Part shown: piece by piece, positions 1 to 8,851 of the stretch
How positions within the stretch are numbered: position 1 is the stretch's first letter
Layout: each line of letters begins with the position of its first letter
NCBI RefSeq assembly: GCF_014287515.2
Contig: NZ_CP092473.1
Coordinates: forward strand, 1,515,001-1,579,000
Reading direction: 5' to 3'
DNA: 64,000 bases
Source: Roseburia rectibacter
Lineage (GTDB): Bacteria > Bacillota > Clostridia > Lachnospirales > Lachnospiraceae
Notes under the pieces: generated by a model
The model's database searches: none
What the model saw: the letters and a program-made list of their open reading frames with translations, nothing else
Told to the model about the DNA's origin: nothing
Made by a program: the position numbers and the translations under genes

Positions 1-256
1 ATAGTGCAACAGAAATATACCGCCCGGTATATACCGGGTAAGGGTGGAAGGGCAGTGTAAGAGACTACCGTCTCTCTGGTAACAGAGAGGGCATATGTAA
101 ACCCCATCCGAAGCAAGACCGAACAAAAGCGTTGACGTGGCCCGCCAGCTTTAGGTAGGTTGCTTGAGGCGGCTGGTAACAGTCGTCCTAGATAGATGAT
201 CATTCCGACTGTGGCTTGCCACAGTTTAGACATAACCCGGCTTATCGTCCTGCTTA
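1..256 (+). ncRNA. rnpB: RNase P RNA, 3' part
   Basis: Catalytic RNA of ribonuclease P, which removes 5' leaders from tRNA precursors. The window opens inside the gene. The conserved core is easily read: GTGCAACAGAAATATACCGCC-like block at 4-24, GGTAAGGGTGGAAGGGCAG at 37-56, the GAGACTACCG region, AAGCAAGACCGAACA near 113-127, GTAGGTTGCTTGAG near 155-168, and the universal 3' block ATAACCCGGCTTATCG at about 232-247. The 5' part lies before the window. The exact 3' end is estimated to within a few bases. Confidence 0.95.
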
Positions 257-321
257 AATCAGATATCAGTAATGGAAATATAACCAAAATCTAAAATGTT
301 TCTTAAAAGACAATAGGAATG

Positions 322-350
322 TTGACGTTTGTGTGTATTGGGTTTACCAT
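322..350 (+). promoter_or_regulatory. possible sigma-A promoter
   Basis: TTGACG at 322-327 and TACCAT at 345-350 are separated by 17 bases. The -35 is good, the -10 is weak. It lies just ahead of a hairpin terminator (364-392) and the operon at 446. The stretch 257-445 holds this promoter and the terminator and no gene that I can see. Confidence 0.35.
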
Positions 351-363
351 AGCGTCATGGACA

Positions 364-392
364 AAAAACGGTGCCAGATGGGTACCGTTTTT
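364..392 (+). terminator. intrinsic terminator-like hairpin
   Basis: Arms AAAAACGGTGCC and GGTACCGTTTTT (one G-U pair) close a loop of about five bases and end in five T. It could be the distal terminator of rnpB. Because a possible promoter lies directly upstream, it could instead act as an attenuator in the leader of the gene at 446. Confidence 0.6.
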
Positions 393-445
393 CCGTACAT
401 AAATATAAAAATGTGATGGCATCTGGATGGAAAGGAATGTTATAG

Positions 446-841
446 ATGAGAGAAAAATTACGACAGTTTATGATTGGCAGATATGGGGTGGATGATCTTT
501 CAAGAGTGCAGATCATAGCTGCGCTGGTACTGCTTTTGGTATCTACATTTTTGCGGGTGAATATTTTATACTGGCTGGGACTGGCACTGTTAATTTATTC
601 TTATTTCAGAATACTCTCGCGGAATGTGTCAAAACGTTATGAGGAGAACCAGAGATTTCTAAATGCAAAATACAAGGCAGTGGTAAAGAAAAACAATATG
701 AAAAAACGCTGGGCACAGCGTGGTACTTACCGTTTTTTCAAATGCCCTCAGTGCAGACAGACAGTCCGGGTGCCGAAGGGAAGAGGAAAGATCTGCATTA
801 CCTGTCCGAAATGTAAGACAGAATTTATCAAAAAAAGCTGA
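446..841 (+). CDS. small membrane protein with C-terminal zinc ribbon
   Basis: A 131-residue protein of unknown function. Two hydrophobic stretches (about residues 22-38 and 39-52) suggest a membrane hairpin. A basic linker follows, then a rubredoxin-like ribbon with CPQC and CPKC pairs (about residues 100-125) that should bind one metal ion. ATG 446 follows AAGGAATG. It is 17 bases ahead of the DUF5685 gene, and with the J-domain gene forms a compact operon of three on the same strand. The family has no role that I know; the context suggests the three proteins work together, perhaps at the membrane. Confidence 0.75.
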   Translation: MREKLRQFMIGRYGVDDLSRVQIIAALVLLLVSTFLRVNILYWLGLALLIYSYFRILSRNVSKRYEENQRFLNAKYKAVVKKNNMKKRWAQRGTYRFFKCPQCRQTVRVPKGRGKICITCPKCKTEFIKKS

Positions 842-858
842 CAAAGGAGAAATGCTTT

Positions 859-1722
859 GTGTTTGGTTATATTAATATCAATCAGAAAGAGCTGACGGAA
901 GAAGGCAAAAAAGCATATCAGGCATATTACTGCGGACTTTGCAGACAGCTTAAATCAAATTGTGGAACCAAGGGACAGATGCTGCTTGCATATGATATGA
1001 CGTTTCTGATCGTTCTGCTGACCGGCCTGTATGAACTGCCGGATGAAAAGTCACAGTTTACCTGTGCACTGCATCCGTCACAGAAGCGGAATGCGTGGAT
1101 CAACGAGGCTACAAAATATGCTGCGGATATGAATCTGATTCTGGCATATCATAATCTTATTGATGACTGGAAGGATGACAGGGCTTATACAAAGAAGGCA
1201 TTTGCAAAAATGCTGAATAAGGATTATACTCGTATCATGTCAAAATATCCGAGACAGGTAGGTGCCATTGAGGAATACATGAAAAAGATCGGAGATGCCG
1301 AAAAACACCGGGAGACAAATCTTGATCTTGTTGCCGGTCTGACCGGAGAGATGGTTGCAGAAGTGTTTTGCTGGAAGGAAGATGAATGGGCAGAAGAACT
1401 CCGCACAATGGGATTTTACATGGGTAAATTTATCTATCTGATGGATGCGTATGAAGATTATGACAGGGATAAAAAGAAAAACTGTTATAATCCGCTCACA
1501 TTTGTCCAGAAAGAGCAGGCGCAGGATCTTGATACCTGGTGCCGGCTGCTTTTGACAAGTATGATGTCAGAATGTGCAAAATCATTTGAACGTCTGCCGA
1601 TTCTTTTGCATGCAGATATTCTGCGTAATATTCTGTATTCAGGTGTATGGTCGAAGTATGAATATCTGCAGATTAAAAAGCGCAGAACCCAGGAAAAGGC
1701 AAAAAAGAAAGAGCATAAATAA
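859..1722 (+). CDS. DUF5685 family protein
   Basis: A 287-residue protein that I recognise by its opening (MFGYI, then a YYCGLCRQL motif near residue 25) as DUF5685, a Firmicute family of unknown function. The Cys-x-x-Cys pair is visible. Downstream is all-helical, with acidic motifs (DDWKDDR near residue 110 and DAYEDYDRDK near residue 200) reminiscent of the metal-binding acidic motifs in helical enzymes; that resemblance is inference. It ends in a lysine-rich tail. GTG start with AAAGGAGA about eight bases upstream. It lies between a zinc-ribbon membrane protein and a J-domain protein. Confidence 0.8.
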   Translation: MFGYININQKELTEEGKKAYQAYYCGLCRQLKSNCGTKGQMLLAYDMTFLIVLLTGLYELPDEKSQFTCALHPSQKRNAWINEATKYAADMNLILAYHNLIDDWKDDRAYTKKAFAKMLNKDYTRIMSKYPRQVGAIEEYMKKIGDAEKHRETNLDLVAGLTGEMVAEVFCWKEDEWAEELRTMGFYMGKFIYLMDAYEDYDRDKKKNCYNPLTFVQKEQAQDLDTWCRLLLTSMMSECAKSFERLPILLHADILRNILYSGVWSKYEYLQIKKRRTQEKAKKKEHK

Positions 1723-1735
1723 TGAGGTTTGATGT

Positions 1736-2368
1736 ATGATGGATCCATATCAGGTGCTTGGTGTTTCACGGAGTGCCTCTGATGAAGAGATAAAAAAAGC
1801 ATATCGTTCCTTAAGCCGTAAATATCATCCGGATGCCAATGTCAATAATCCGAACAAGGCGCAGGCTGAGGAAAAATTCAAAGAAGTACAGCAGGCATAT
1901 GACCAGATCATGAAGGAAAAGCAGCAGGGAAGCAGCTATGGATATAATTCAGGAAATGGTTATGGATATGGGGGCGGACAGAGCTATCATTATAACCAGA
2001 GCACTGAAAATCCCAAAATACAGGCGGCTGCAAATTACATAGCTAACCGTTGTTATGCGGAAGCACTTAATGTTTTAAATGGGATTCCTTTTTCAGAAAG
2101 AAATGCACGCTGGTATTATTACAGTGCCCTGGCAAATCAGGGAGCAGGAAATAATATCATTGCAAAGGAGCATGCCACACGTGCAGTGGAGATGGAACCG
2201 AGCAATTTTGAATACCGTCAGTTTTTACAGCATTTAGAGTATGGCGGAACATGGTATACAAACATGGGAAGCAATTACGACAGACCGTATTCGAGTGCAG
2301 GCAACTGGTGTCTTAGTATGCTGTTTTTGAATATGCTCTGTAACTGCTGCTGTCTGCGGCCGTTCTAA
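1736..2368 (+). CDS. J-domain protein with cysteine-rich C terminus
   Basis: A 210-residue co-chaperone-like protein. Residues 1-65 are a J domain with the HPD motif (YHPDA near residue 30) that stimulates DnaK ATPase. A Gly/Tyr-rich linker follows (about 68-90), then a helical region of about 90 residues resembling one or two TPRs. The end is hydrophobic with a cysteine cluster (CNCCC just before the terminal LRPF). It lacks the DnaJ zinc-finger domain, so it is a specialised J protein, not DnaJ. The start could be either of two adjacent ATGs (1736 or 1739). It is last gene of the operon from 446, followed by a strong bidirectional terminator. Confidence 0.85.
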   Translation: MMDPYQVLGVSRSASDEEIKKAYRSLSRKYHPDANVNNPNKAQAEEKFKEVQQAYDQIMKEKQQGSSYGYNSGNGYGYGGGQSYHYNQSTENPKIQAAANYIANRCYAEALNVLNGIPFSERNARWYYYSALANQGAGNNIIAKEHATRAVEMEPSNFEYRQFLQHLEYGGTWYTNMGSNYDRPYSSAGNWCLSMLFLNMLCNCCCLRPF

Positions 2369-2404
2369 AGAAATATGCTTATATTGGCAAACAGAAGATT
2401 ACAT

Positions 2405-2449
2405 AAAAATACTGCCAGATCGATAAATGGATGATCTGGCAGTATTTTT
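2405..2449. terminator. bidirectional intrinsic terminator
   Basis: A perfect 17-bp stem: AAAAATACTGCCAGATC (2405-2421) with its complement at 2433-2449, loop of 11. It has A-tracts and T-tracts on both sides, so it can end the J-domain operon on the plus strand and pyrBI on the minus strand. Confidence 0.93.
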
Positions 2450-2452
2450 AGA

Positions 2453-2890
2453 TTAACGACGGTTTGGATTTGTGTATTTCTCCTCACAGTATTTACAGCG
2501 GTATATTTCTTTCTCCGGATCGGTCAGAATGAAAATCTGATCCAGTTCCTGCTCGATCGAAGTGATACAGCGTGGATTTTTACATTTGATCACATTTTTG
2601 ACCTGTTTTGGGAGACAAAGTTCTTTTTTGGATACGATCTGGTCATTCTGGATCACATTGACCGTGATATTGTGATCGATAAAACCTAATATATCGAAGT
2701 CGAGTGCGTCAGTTGGACATTCTACCTTTAAAATATCCTTTTTACCCATTTTACTGCTCTTTGCATTTTTGATAATGGCAACCGGACAGTCAAGCTGGTC
2801 TAATTTTAAATCATGATAGATCTGCAGGCTCATACCTGCCTGAATATGATCAAGGACAAAGCCCTCATGGATTCCACTGATATTTAACAT
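2453..2890 (-). CDS. pyrI: aspartate carbamoyltransferase regulatory subunit
   Basis: A 145-residue regulatory chain of ATCase, the enzyme of the first committed step of pyrimidine synthesis. The N-terminal half is the nucleotide-binding allosteric domain (MLNISGI start, DHIQAG). The C-terminal half holds the zinc domain with four cysteines, CKNPRC and CKYC, that docks onto PyrB. Length is normal for the family. It follows pyrB by 11 bases with a good ribosome site (AGGAGG) ahead of ATG at 2890. A pyrBI pair implies the allosteric holoenzyme. Confidence 0.95.
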   Translation of the reverse strand: MLNISGIHEGFVLDHIQAGMSLQIYHDLKLDQLDCPVAIIKNAKSSKMGKKDILKVECPTDALDFDILGFIDHNITVNVIQNDQIVSKKELCLPKQVKNVIKCKNPRCITSIEQELDQIFILTDPEKEIYRCKYCEEKYTNPNRR

Positions 2891-2901
2891 TGTTCTCCTC
2901 C

Positions 2902-3822
2902 TTATTCAACCTTAATTTCAAGCAGCGTTAAGATCAGAGCCATACGGACATAGACAGCATATTGTGCCTGTTTGAAATAAACAGCTCTCGGATCGTCATC
3001 TACCTCTACGGAGATCTCGTTGACACGTGGGAGTGGATGTAAAACGATCATATCTTCCGGTGCGAGATCCATTTTTGCTTTGGTCAGGATATAGAAATCT
3101 TTTAAGCGGACATAATCTTCCTCGTTGAAGAAACGTTCTTTCTGGACTCTTGTCATATAAAGTACATCAAGCTGTGGGATGGCATCCTCTAAACGCTCAA
3201 CTTCAGTAAATGGAACATTATTTGCACGCAGGACATCTTCACGGATATAACTTGGAATACGCAGTTCTTCCGGTGAGATCAGTACAAATTTAATGCCTGG
3301 ATAACGAATCAGGGCACTGATCAGAGAGTGAACAGTACGGCCAAATTTTAAGTCTCCGCAGAGTCCGATCGTCATATTGTCAAGACGTCCTTTTAAGGAG
3401 CGGATGGTAAGAAGATCGGCTAATGTCTGGGTTGGATGCTGATGACCGCCGTCACCGGCATTGATAACGGGAATTCTGGATTTTTGGGAAGCTACAAGAG
3501 GTGCACCTTCTTTTGGATGACGCATTGCACAGATGTCTGCGTAACTGGAGATAACTCGGATTGTATCGGAAACACTTTCGCCTTTTGCTGCGGAACTGGA
3601 ATCAGCACTGGCGAAACCTAAAACAGAACCGCCAAGATTTAACATGGCAGCTTCAAAACTTAATCGGGTTCGTGTACTTGGTTCGTAAAAACAGGTGGCT
3701 AATTTTTTGCCTTCACATGCGTGTGCATATTTGTTCGGGTACTTCTCAATATCATTGGCAAGGTCTAAAAGCCTGTCTAATTCATCGATGGAGAAGTCCA
3801 ATGGGCTCATTAAATGACGCAT
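2902..3822 (-). CDS. pyrB: aspartate carbamoyltransferase catalytic subunit
   Basis: Condenses carbamoyl phosphate with aspartate. From ATG 3822 the protein has 306 residues, the usual size. The carbamoyl-phosphate motif STRTRLSFE (about residue 50), the HPTQTLADL motif (about 130) and the HPLPR loop near the C terminus are all present. An in-frame ATG at 3882 would lie inside the promoter found at 3854-3882. ATG 3822 instead has AGGAGG six bases upstream, which decides the start. Co-transcribed with pyrI. Confidence 0.96.
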   Translation of the reverse strand: MRHLMSPLDFSIDELDRLLDLANDIEKYPNKYAHACEGKKLATCFYEPSTRTRLSFEAAMLNLGGSVLGFASADSSSAAKGESVSDTIRVISSYADICAMRHPKEGAPLVASQKSRIPVINAGDGGHQHPTQTLADLLTIRSLKGRLDNMTIGLCGDLKFGRTVHSLISALIRYPGIKFVLISPEELRIPSYIREDVLRANNVPFTEVERLEDAIPQLDVLYMTRVQKERFFNEEDYVRLKDFYILTKAKMDLAPEDMIVLHPLPRVNEISVEVDDDPRAVYFKQAQYAVYVRMALILTLLEIKVE

Positions 3823-3853
3823 ATTAATCCTCCTAATATTCAGCATTTTTTCT

Positions 3854-3882
3854 ATCATATAATAATCATTATCTGATTTCAA
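3854..3882 (-). promoter_or_regulatory. sigma-A promoter of pyrBI
   Basis: Read on the minus strand: TTGAAA (3882-3877), 17-base spacer, TATGAT (3859-3854). The predicted transcript starts near 3846, leaving a leader of only about 24 bases before the pyrB ATG. There is no room for a PyrR attenuator, so any pyrimidine control must act elsewhere. Confidence 0.75.
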
Positions 3883-3979
3883 GAAGAAAAAAATTTACGT
3901 TATATTGACAAAATATGCGCTCGTTTTCAGATATTTTTGGGCAGATAAGTCTATATATCAGTAATTGAAAATAAAAATA

Positions 3980-4384
3980 TCAGGAGGAGCCTGGAGTGTT
4001 ACAGTGAATAAGAATGCGTTCAAATAACAATCCGGCAGCCATCCACAGTGGGGCATAATCAAGCCGGATGACGCCGCCTATATTCGCTTTTGCCTGGCTG
4101 TAATCCCAGGGACACATGCCATGGTGTTTTAAAAGTGTGCCGCTGATATATTCAAATGAAAAAATGCCAACGGAATAGATACAGCCACGAAGGAGAGCCG
4201 GCAGATTTTTGATATGCCGGTACAGTGGTGCGATTACCGCAGCAGTTCCATAAATAGGAAACATCCATACGGATGTCCGCCCGATCAGACGTTTATCCTG
4301 TTTCAGAAAAGAGCCTGTGGAAGTAAAAAGAATTTCCATGCACCAGCCGGTCAGTCCGCAGACAAAGAAGTTTTTTGTAATCAT
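3980..4384 (-). CDS. membrane protein of the putative ABC transporter permease family (CmpB-like)
   Basis: A 134-residue integral membrane protein with about four hydrophobic segments. The family signature is seen in the first helix (FFVCGLTGWCMEILFTS) and in WMFPIYG and WDYS further on, as in proteins annotated as putative ABC-transporter type IV (PF06541). Despite that label no transport role is established for the family. ATG 4384 has AAGGAA upstream on its strand. It stands alone between pyrB and the divergent murE promoter. Confidence 0.7.
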   Translation of the reverse strand: MITKNFFVCGLTGWCMEILFTSTGSFLKQDKRLIGRTSVWMFPIYGTAAVIAPLYRHIKNLPALLRGCIYSVGIFSFEYISGTLLKHHGMCPWDYSQAKANIGGVIRLDYAPLWMAAGLLFERILIHCNTPGSS

Positions 4385-4477
4385 GTTCGTGTGTTCCTTT
4401 TATATAAAATCATGATATCAGTATGCCGCATGGTATTGGAAAATATGTAACATTTTTCTAAAATAAAGGCGGAAAAC

Positions 4478-4506
4478 TTGTAAAAACAGACGTTCTGTCA
4501 TATAAT
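4478..4506 (+). promoter_or_regulatory. sigma-A promoter of the murE operon
   Basis: TTGTAA at 4478-4483, a 17-base spacer and a consensus TATAAT at 4501-4506, 27 bases before the murE ATG. A short inverted repeat (ACAGACGTTCTGT, 4486-4498) lies in the spacer. Confidence 0.8.
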
Positions 4507-4533
4507 AAAACAAGTGTATTCCAAGGAAAGAGA

Positions 4534-6102
4534 ATGCGGCTGAATCAATTACTCGAACATATTTCATACGAAAGCGTGAAGGGGAGCCACGACCTTATCA
4601 TTACGGATATCTGTTATCATTCCGGAAGAGTAAAGCGGGGGTCCCTGTTTGTCTGTATAAAGGGACAATATACGGATGGACACGATTATATTATGGATGC
4701 GGTAAATGCAGGTGCATTTGCGGTGGTAGTGGATGAAAACTGTATGGTAAATGTCCGGTGGGAATGTTTTATTTATACAGAGCATGGAAAAGTGCGTGTG
4801 CATGAGCTGGTACGCAATTATGGCATGGCTGTGATCGGGGTACATGATACCAGATTGGCGCTTGCCCGGATTTCTGCAGCATTTTATGACTATCCGGCAA
4901 AAAAACTTAAGATGATCGGGATCACCGGAACAAAAGGAAAGACGACGACATCATTTCTTATAGCAGGAATCTTAAAAGAAGCAGGATATAAGACCGGTAT
5001 GATAGGCACTATTTGGGTGGATAATGGAAAAGATATAAAAAAAGCAGGTCATACGACGCCGGAATCAAGCGATCTGCAAAAAGAACTGGCGCAGATGGTA
5101 AAAAATGGATGTGTGTGCTGCGTGATGGAAGTATCTTCCCAGGGAATCAAGATGCAGCGTGTGGCAGGGATTTTTTTTGATATAGGGGTATTTTTAAATA
5201 TTGAACCGGATCATATCGGACCGGGAGAACACGCATCATTTGCAGAGTATCTGTATTGTAAGAGCAGGCTGCTCAGGCAGTGTGCGTCAGGGATTGTCAA
5301 TCTTGATGACCGGAATACAGAAAAAATACTGTTTGGTCATACCTGTAAGACAGAGACTTTTTCTGTGCAAAAAGAAAATCATATGGAAGTTTTAGGGCAG
5401 AAGGCAGATATTGTGGCAGAAAAGATTACGTTTTCCATGAAAGAAGGAAGATTATACAGCCATTTTTTTACGGATGGCAATGAAGAATTTCTGCTGCAGA
5501 TGCCAGGAATTTTTAATGTTTCAAATGCACTTGCAGCCATTCTTGTGGTGCGTCATTTTAAGATAGCGCAGAATGTGATAAAAGATGCACTGCAAAGACA
5601 GACGGTTCCGGGACGATGCGAAAATGCAAAAATATCAGACGAATTCGTGTTTTTGATCGATTATGCGCACAATGAGATGAGTCTGCGCAACCTGCTGCAG
5701 ACATTGCGTGAATTTAAACCGGGGAGGCTTATTGTGATCTTCGGCTGCGGGGGTAACCGTTCAAAATTAAGAAGAGGCAGAATGGGTGAGACGGCAGGAA
5801 TGCTTGCAGATTTTACGATTCTGACATCCGACAACCCAAGATGGGAAGATCCGGAGCTGATCTTAGATGATATTGAGAACGGTATGAAGGGTACGGAAGG
5901 GGCATACATACGCATCGCAGACCGGCGGTTGGCGGTGGCATACGCATTTGACCACGCCAGAGAGGGAGATATTATCGTTCTTGCAGGAAAAGGGCATGAG
6001 GACTATCAGGAGATCTGCGGGGTACGTTATCCGATGGAGGATAAAGAACTTATAAAAAAGGCAGCAGAGCGGGACAGACAAAGAGAAAGGCATAGTAACT
6101 GA
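4534..6102 (+). CDS. murE: UDP-MurNAc-tripeptide ligase (MurE family)
   Basis: ATP-dependent Mur ligase that adds the third amino acid of the peptidoglycan stem. 522 residues. The P-loop GTKGKTTT is at residues 132-139, TTPESSD at about 175, and the DNPR motif at residues 433-436 marks the meso-diaminopimelate-adding type. The C-terminal domain has GKGHEDYQ. It is slightly longer than typical MurE and sits outside a dcw cluster, next to priA, so it could be a second MurE paralogue. ATG 4534 follows AAGGAAAG. Confidence 0.85.
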   Translation: MRLNQLLEHISYESVKGSHDLIITDICYHSGRVKRGSLFVCIKGQYTDGHDYIMDAVNAGAFAVVVDENCMVNVRWECFIYTEHGKVRVHELVRNYGMAVIGVHDTRLALARISAAFYDYPAKKLKMIGITGTKGKTTTSFLIAGILKEAGYKTGMIGTIWVDNGKDIKKAGHTTPESSDLQKELAQMVKNGCVCCVMEVSSQGIKMQRVAGIFFDIGVFLNIEPDHIGPGEHASFAEYLYCKSRLLRQCASGIVNLDDRNTEKILFGHTCKTETFSVQKENHMEVLGQKADIVAEKITFSMKEGRLYSHFFTDGNEEFLLQMPGIFNVSNALAAILVVRHFKIAQNVIKDALQRQTVPGRCENAKISDEFVFLIDYAHNEMSLRNLLQTLREFKPGRLIVIFGCGGNRSKLRRGRMGETAGMLADFTILTSDNPRWEDPELILDDIENGMKGTEGAYIRIADRRLAVAYAFDHAREGDIIVLAGKGHEDYQEICGVRYPMEDKELIKKAAERDRQRERHSN

Positions 6103-6103
6103 A

Positions 6104-8347
6104 ATGGCAGAATATGCAAATATCATTGTGGATATTTATCAGGGAAAATTAGATAAAACGTTTCAATACCGGGTGCCGGAGAGGCTAAAGAGTACGATCG
6201 CAGTCGGTATGTTAGTTTCAGTTCCATTTGGTTCCAGAAAAATGCAGGGATATGTAATAGAACTGACAGATGTCTGTGAGTATGAGGAAGATAAGATCAA
6301 AGAGATACTCGCGGTCGTAAAAGACGGTGTCCGGATCGAGTCACAGATGATCGCACTCGCAGGCTGGATGCGGGAAAATTATGGCGGAACCATGAACCAT
6401 GCCCTAAAGACAGTACTGCCGGTCAAGGAAAAAAAGAAAGCAAAAGAACAGAGAACAATAAGACTTGCGCTGCATCCCGTTGAGGCAAAAAATGAGCTGG
6501 CGGAATGTGAGAGAAAGCATAAGACGGCAAGGGCAAAACTTCTTATGGCACTGTTAAATGAGCGGGAGTTAGAATGGGAGACGGCAACGCAGCAATTGAC
6601 AGTTTCAGCATCTGTAATCCGTGCAATGGAGGAAGCAGGTATCGTAAGAGTTGTCAGTAAGACAGCATACCGCAATCCGGTTGATGGACTGGACACGGGT
6701 GGGGAACGAAAACAACTGAATGAGGAACAGCAGAATATCGTTTCAAAGATCACGGCGGAGTATGATGCGGGAGAACGCAGGACATATCTGATCAAAGGCG
6801 TCACCGGAAGCGGAAAGACGGAAGTTTATATGGAGCTGATCGCACATGTGCTCGCACAGGGAAAACAGGCGATCGTGCTGATACCGGAGATTGCGTTAAC
6901 CTACCAGACGGTGAGACGTTTTTACAACCGTTTTGGGGCACAGGTATCGATCATAAATTCAAAACTTTCGGCGGGAGAGCGGTATGACCAGTTTGAACGT
7001 GCGAAAAACGGAGAAATTTCAGTGATGATCGGCCCGCGTTCAGCGTTATTTACACCGTTCCCCGATCTGGGGATCATTATCATAGATGAGGAGCATGAGG
7101 CTTCCTATAAGAGCGAGACAGTGCCAAGATATCATGCGAGGGAAACTGCGATACAGAGGGCAGAAATGACAGACGCGATCGTAGTGCTTGGTTCTGCTAC
7201 ACCATCTCTTGAGAGTTATTATAAGGCAGAAAAAAATGAATACTGTCTGTTAGAATTAAAACACAGAGTACAGAAACGACCGATGCCTTTGTGCGAGACC
7301 ATCGACCTGCGGGAGGAGTTAAGAAGGGGCAACCGGTCAATCTTAAGTGACCGTCTGAGTGAGCTCATGGAGGACCGTCTGAAAAAGGGAGAACAGACGA
7401 TGCTTTTTATCAACCGGCGTGGCATGGCAGGCTTTGTCTCTTGCAGAGCCTGCGGTCATGTGATAAAATGTCCGCATTGCGATGTTTCTCTGAGTCAGCA
7501 TGGAAGCGGTGATAGGACACGTTTAGTCTGTCATTATTGTGGATATACGACGGCACAGCCGGATCTGTGTCCGGTCTGCGGCTCTAAGTATATCAGTGGC
7601 TTTAAGGCAGGAACACAGAAAATAGAACAGGTGGTAAAGGCGCGTTTCCCACAGGCACGTGTGCTTCGGATGGATATGGATACCACGAGGAGCAAAGAAG
7701 GGTATGAACAGATTTTGTCAGCGTTTGCAAATCACGAGGCTGATATACTGATCGGTACACAGATGATCGTAAAGGGACATGATTTTGCCGGGGTTACGTT
7801 AGTGGGTGTGCTTGCGGCAGACCTTTCGCTTCATATCAGTGATTACCGTGCGGCTGAACGGACTTTTCAGCTTCTGACGCAGGCGGCAGGACGTGCCGGC
7901 AGAGGTGATGTGCCGGGCAGTGTTATCATACAGACTTATGACCCGGAGCATTACAGTATTACGACAGCAAAAGAACAGAATTATGAGGCTTTTTACGGTC
8001 AGGAGATCGAATACCGCAAACTGATGCGATATCCACCCGTATGGAATATGCTTTATATTTTATGTGCGTCGAAAAATGAAATGGCAGCGGGGGAAGCAGC
8101 GATGGCGTTGATGGAAAGAATCGGTCAGGCGGCGAAAGAAAGCAGCGAGGGAATCTATCCGATCGGACCGTCAGATGCACCGGTTGCAAAAATATCCGAT
8201 GTCTACCGGAAGGTGATCTATGTAAAAACAAAAGAGTACAGGACACTTGTTCTTTTAAAGGATAAACTGGAAGGTTTTATGAAGGATAACCGTCTGTATC
8301 AGAATGTGGCAGTAGGATTTGATTTTAACCCGATCAACGGATTTTAA
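6104..8347 (+). CDS. priA: primosomal replication restart helicase PriA
   Basis: 3'-5' DNA helicase that reloads the replisome on stalled forks. 747 residues: N-terminal DNA-binding domain (DIYQGKLDKTFQYRVP), Walker A GVTGSGKT at residues 232-239, DEEH box, and a cysteine-rich zinc region around residues 448-495 (CRACGH, CPHC, CHYCG, CPVCG) inserted in the helicase core, then the second helicase lobe with QAAGRAGR. It starts one base after the murE stop. Confidence 0.96.
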   Translation: MAEYANIIVDIYQGKLDKTFQYRVPERLKSTIAVGMLVSVPFGSRKMQGYVIELTDVCEYEEDKIKEILAVVKDGVRIESQMIALAGWMRENYGGTMNHALKTVLPVKEKKKAKEQRTIRLALHPVEAKNELAECERKHKTARAKLLMALLNERELEWETATQQLTVSASVIRAMEEAGIVRVVSKTAYRNPVDGLDTGGERKQLNEEQQNIVSKITAEYDAGERRTYLIKGVTGSGKTEVYMELIAHVLAQGKQAIVLIPEIALTYQTVRRFYNRFGAQVSIINSKLSAGERYDQFERAKNGEISVMIGPRSALFTPFPDLGIIIIDEEHEASYKSETVPRYHARETAIQRAEMTDAIVVLGSATPSLESYYKAEKNEYCLLELKHRVQKRPMPLCETIDLREELRRGNRSILSDRLSELMEDRLKKGEQTMLFINRRGMAGFVSCRACGHVIKCPHCDVSLSQHGSGDRTRLVCHYCGYTTAQPDLCPVCGSKYISGFKAGTQKIEQVVKARFPQARVLRMDMDTTRSKEGYEQILSAFANHEADILIGTQMIVKGHDFAGVTLVGVLAADLSLHISDYRAAERTFQLLTQAAGRAGRGDVPGSVIIQTYDPEHYSITTAKEQNYEAFYGQEIEYRKLMRYPPVWNMLYILCASKNEMAAGEAAMALMERIGQAAKESSEGIYPIGPSDAPVAKISDVYRKVIYVKTKEYRTLVLLKDKLEGFMKDNRLYQNVAVGFDFNPINGF

Positions 8348-8371
8348 AATAGTATAATGGAGGATAAAAAA

Positions 8372-8848
8372 ATGGCACTTAGAACAATCAGAATACAGGG
8401 AGATCCTGTACTTACAAAAAAATGCAGGGAAATTACAGAGATAACACCAAAGATCAAAGAACTGATCGACGATATGCTTGATACCATGTATGAGGCAAAC
8501 GGAGTTGGTCTTGCAGGCCCACAGGTTGGTGTGTTAAAGAGAATCGTAGTCATTGATATCGGAGAAGGACCGGTCGTTATGATCAATCCGGTCATCCTTG
8601 AAAAATCCGGTGAGCAGACCGGGGATGAGGGATGCTTAAGTCTTCCGGGGAAAGCCGGTACTGTTACAAGACCAAATTATGTGAAGGCGCGTGCGTTCGA
8701 TGAAAATATGGAGGAATACGAGATCGAGGGAACAGAGCTTATGGCACGGGCAATCTGCCATGAGTTAGATCATCTTGACGGACATATGTACACGGAACTC
8801 GTAGAAGGACCGTTACATGATGTAACTTATGATGATCCGGAGGAATAA
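8372..8848 (+). CDS. def: peptide deformylase
   Basis: Removes the formyl group from new proteins. 158 residues from ATG 8372. The three family motifs are intact: GVGLAGPQVG (about 44-53), EGCLS (about 86) and HELDH (about 130), which supply the metal ligands and the catalytic glutamate. An upstream in-frame ATG at 8357 is itself part of the ribosome site (TGGAGGAT), so 8372 is the better start. Pairs functionally with fmt, four bases downstream. Confidence 0.95.
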   Translation: MALRTIRIQGDPVLTKKCREITEITPKIKELIDDMLDTMYEANGVGLAGPQVGVLKRIVVIDIGEGPVVMINPVILEKSGEQTGDEGCLSLPGKAGTVTRPNYVKARAFDENMEEYEIEGTELMARAICHELDHLDGHMYTELVEGPLHDVTYDDPEE

Positions 8849-8851
8849 TAT

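Noticed and set aside
3823..3882. N-terminal extension of PyrB from ATG 3882
   Set aside because: It would start within the -35 element of the promoter; ATG 3822 has the ribosome site and family length.
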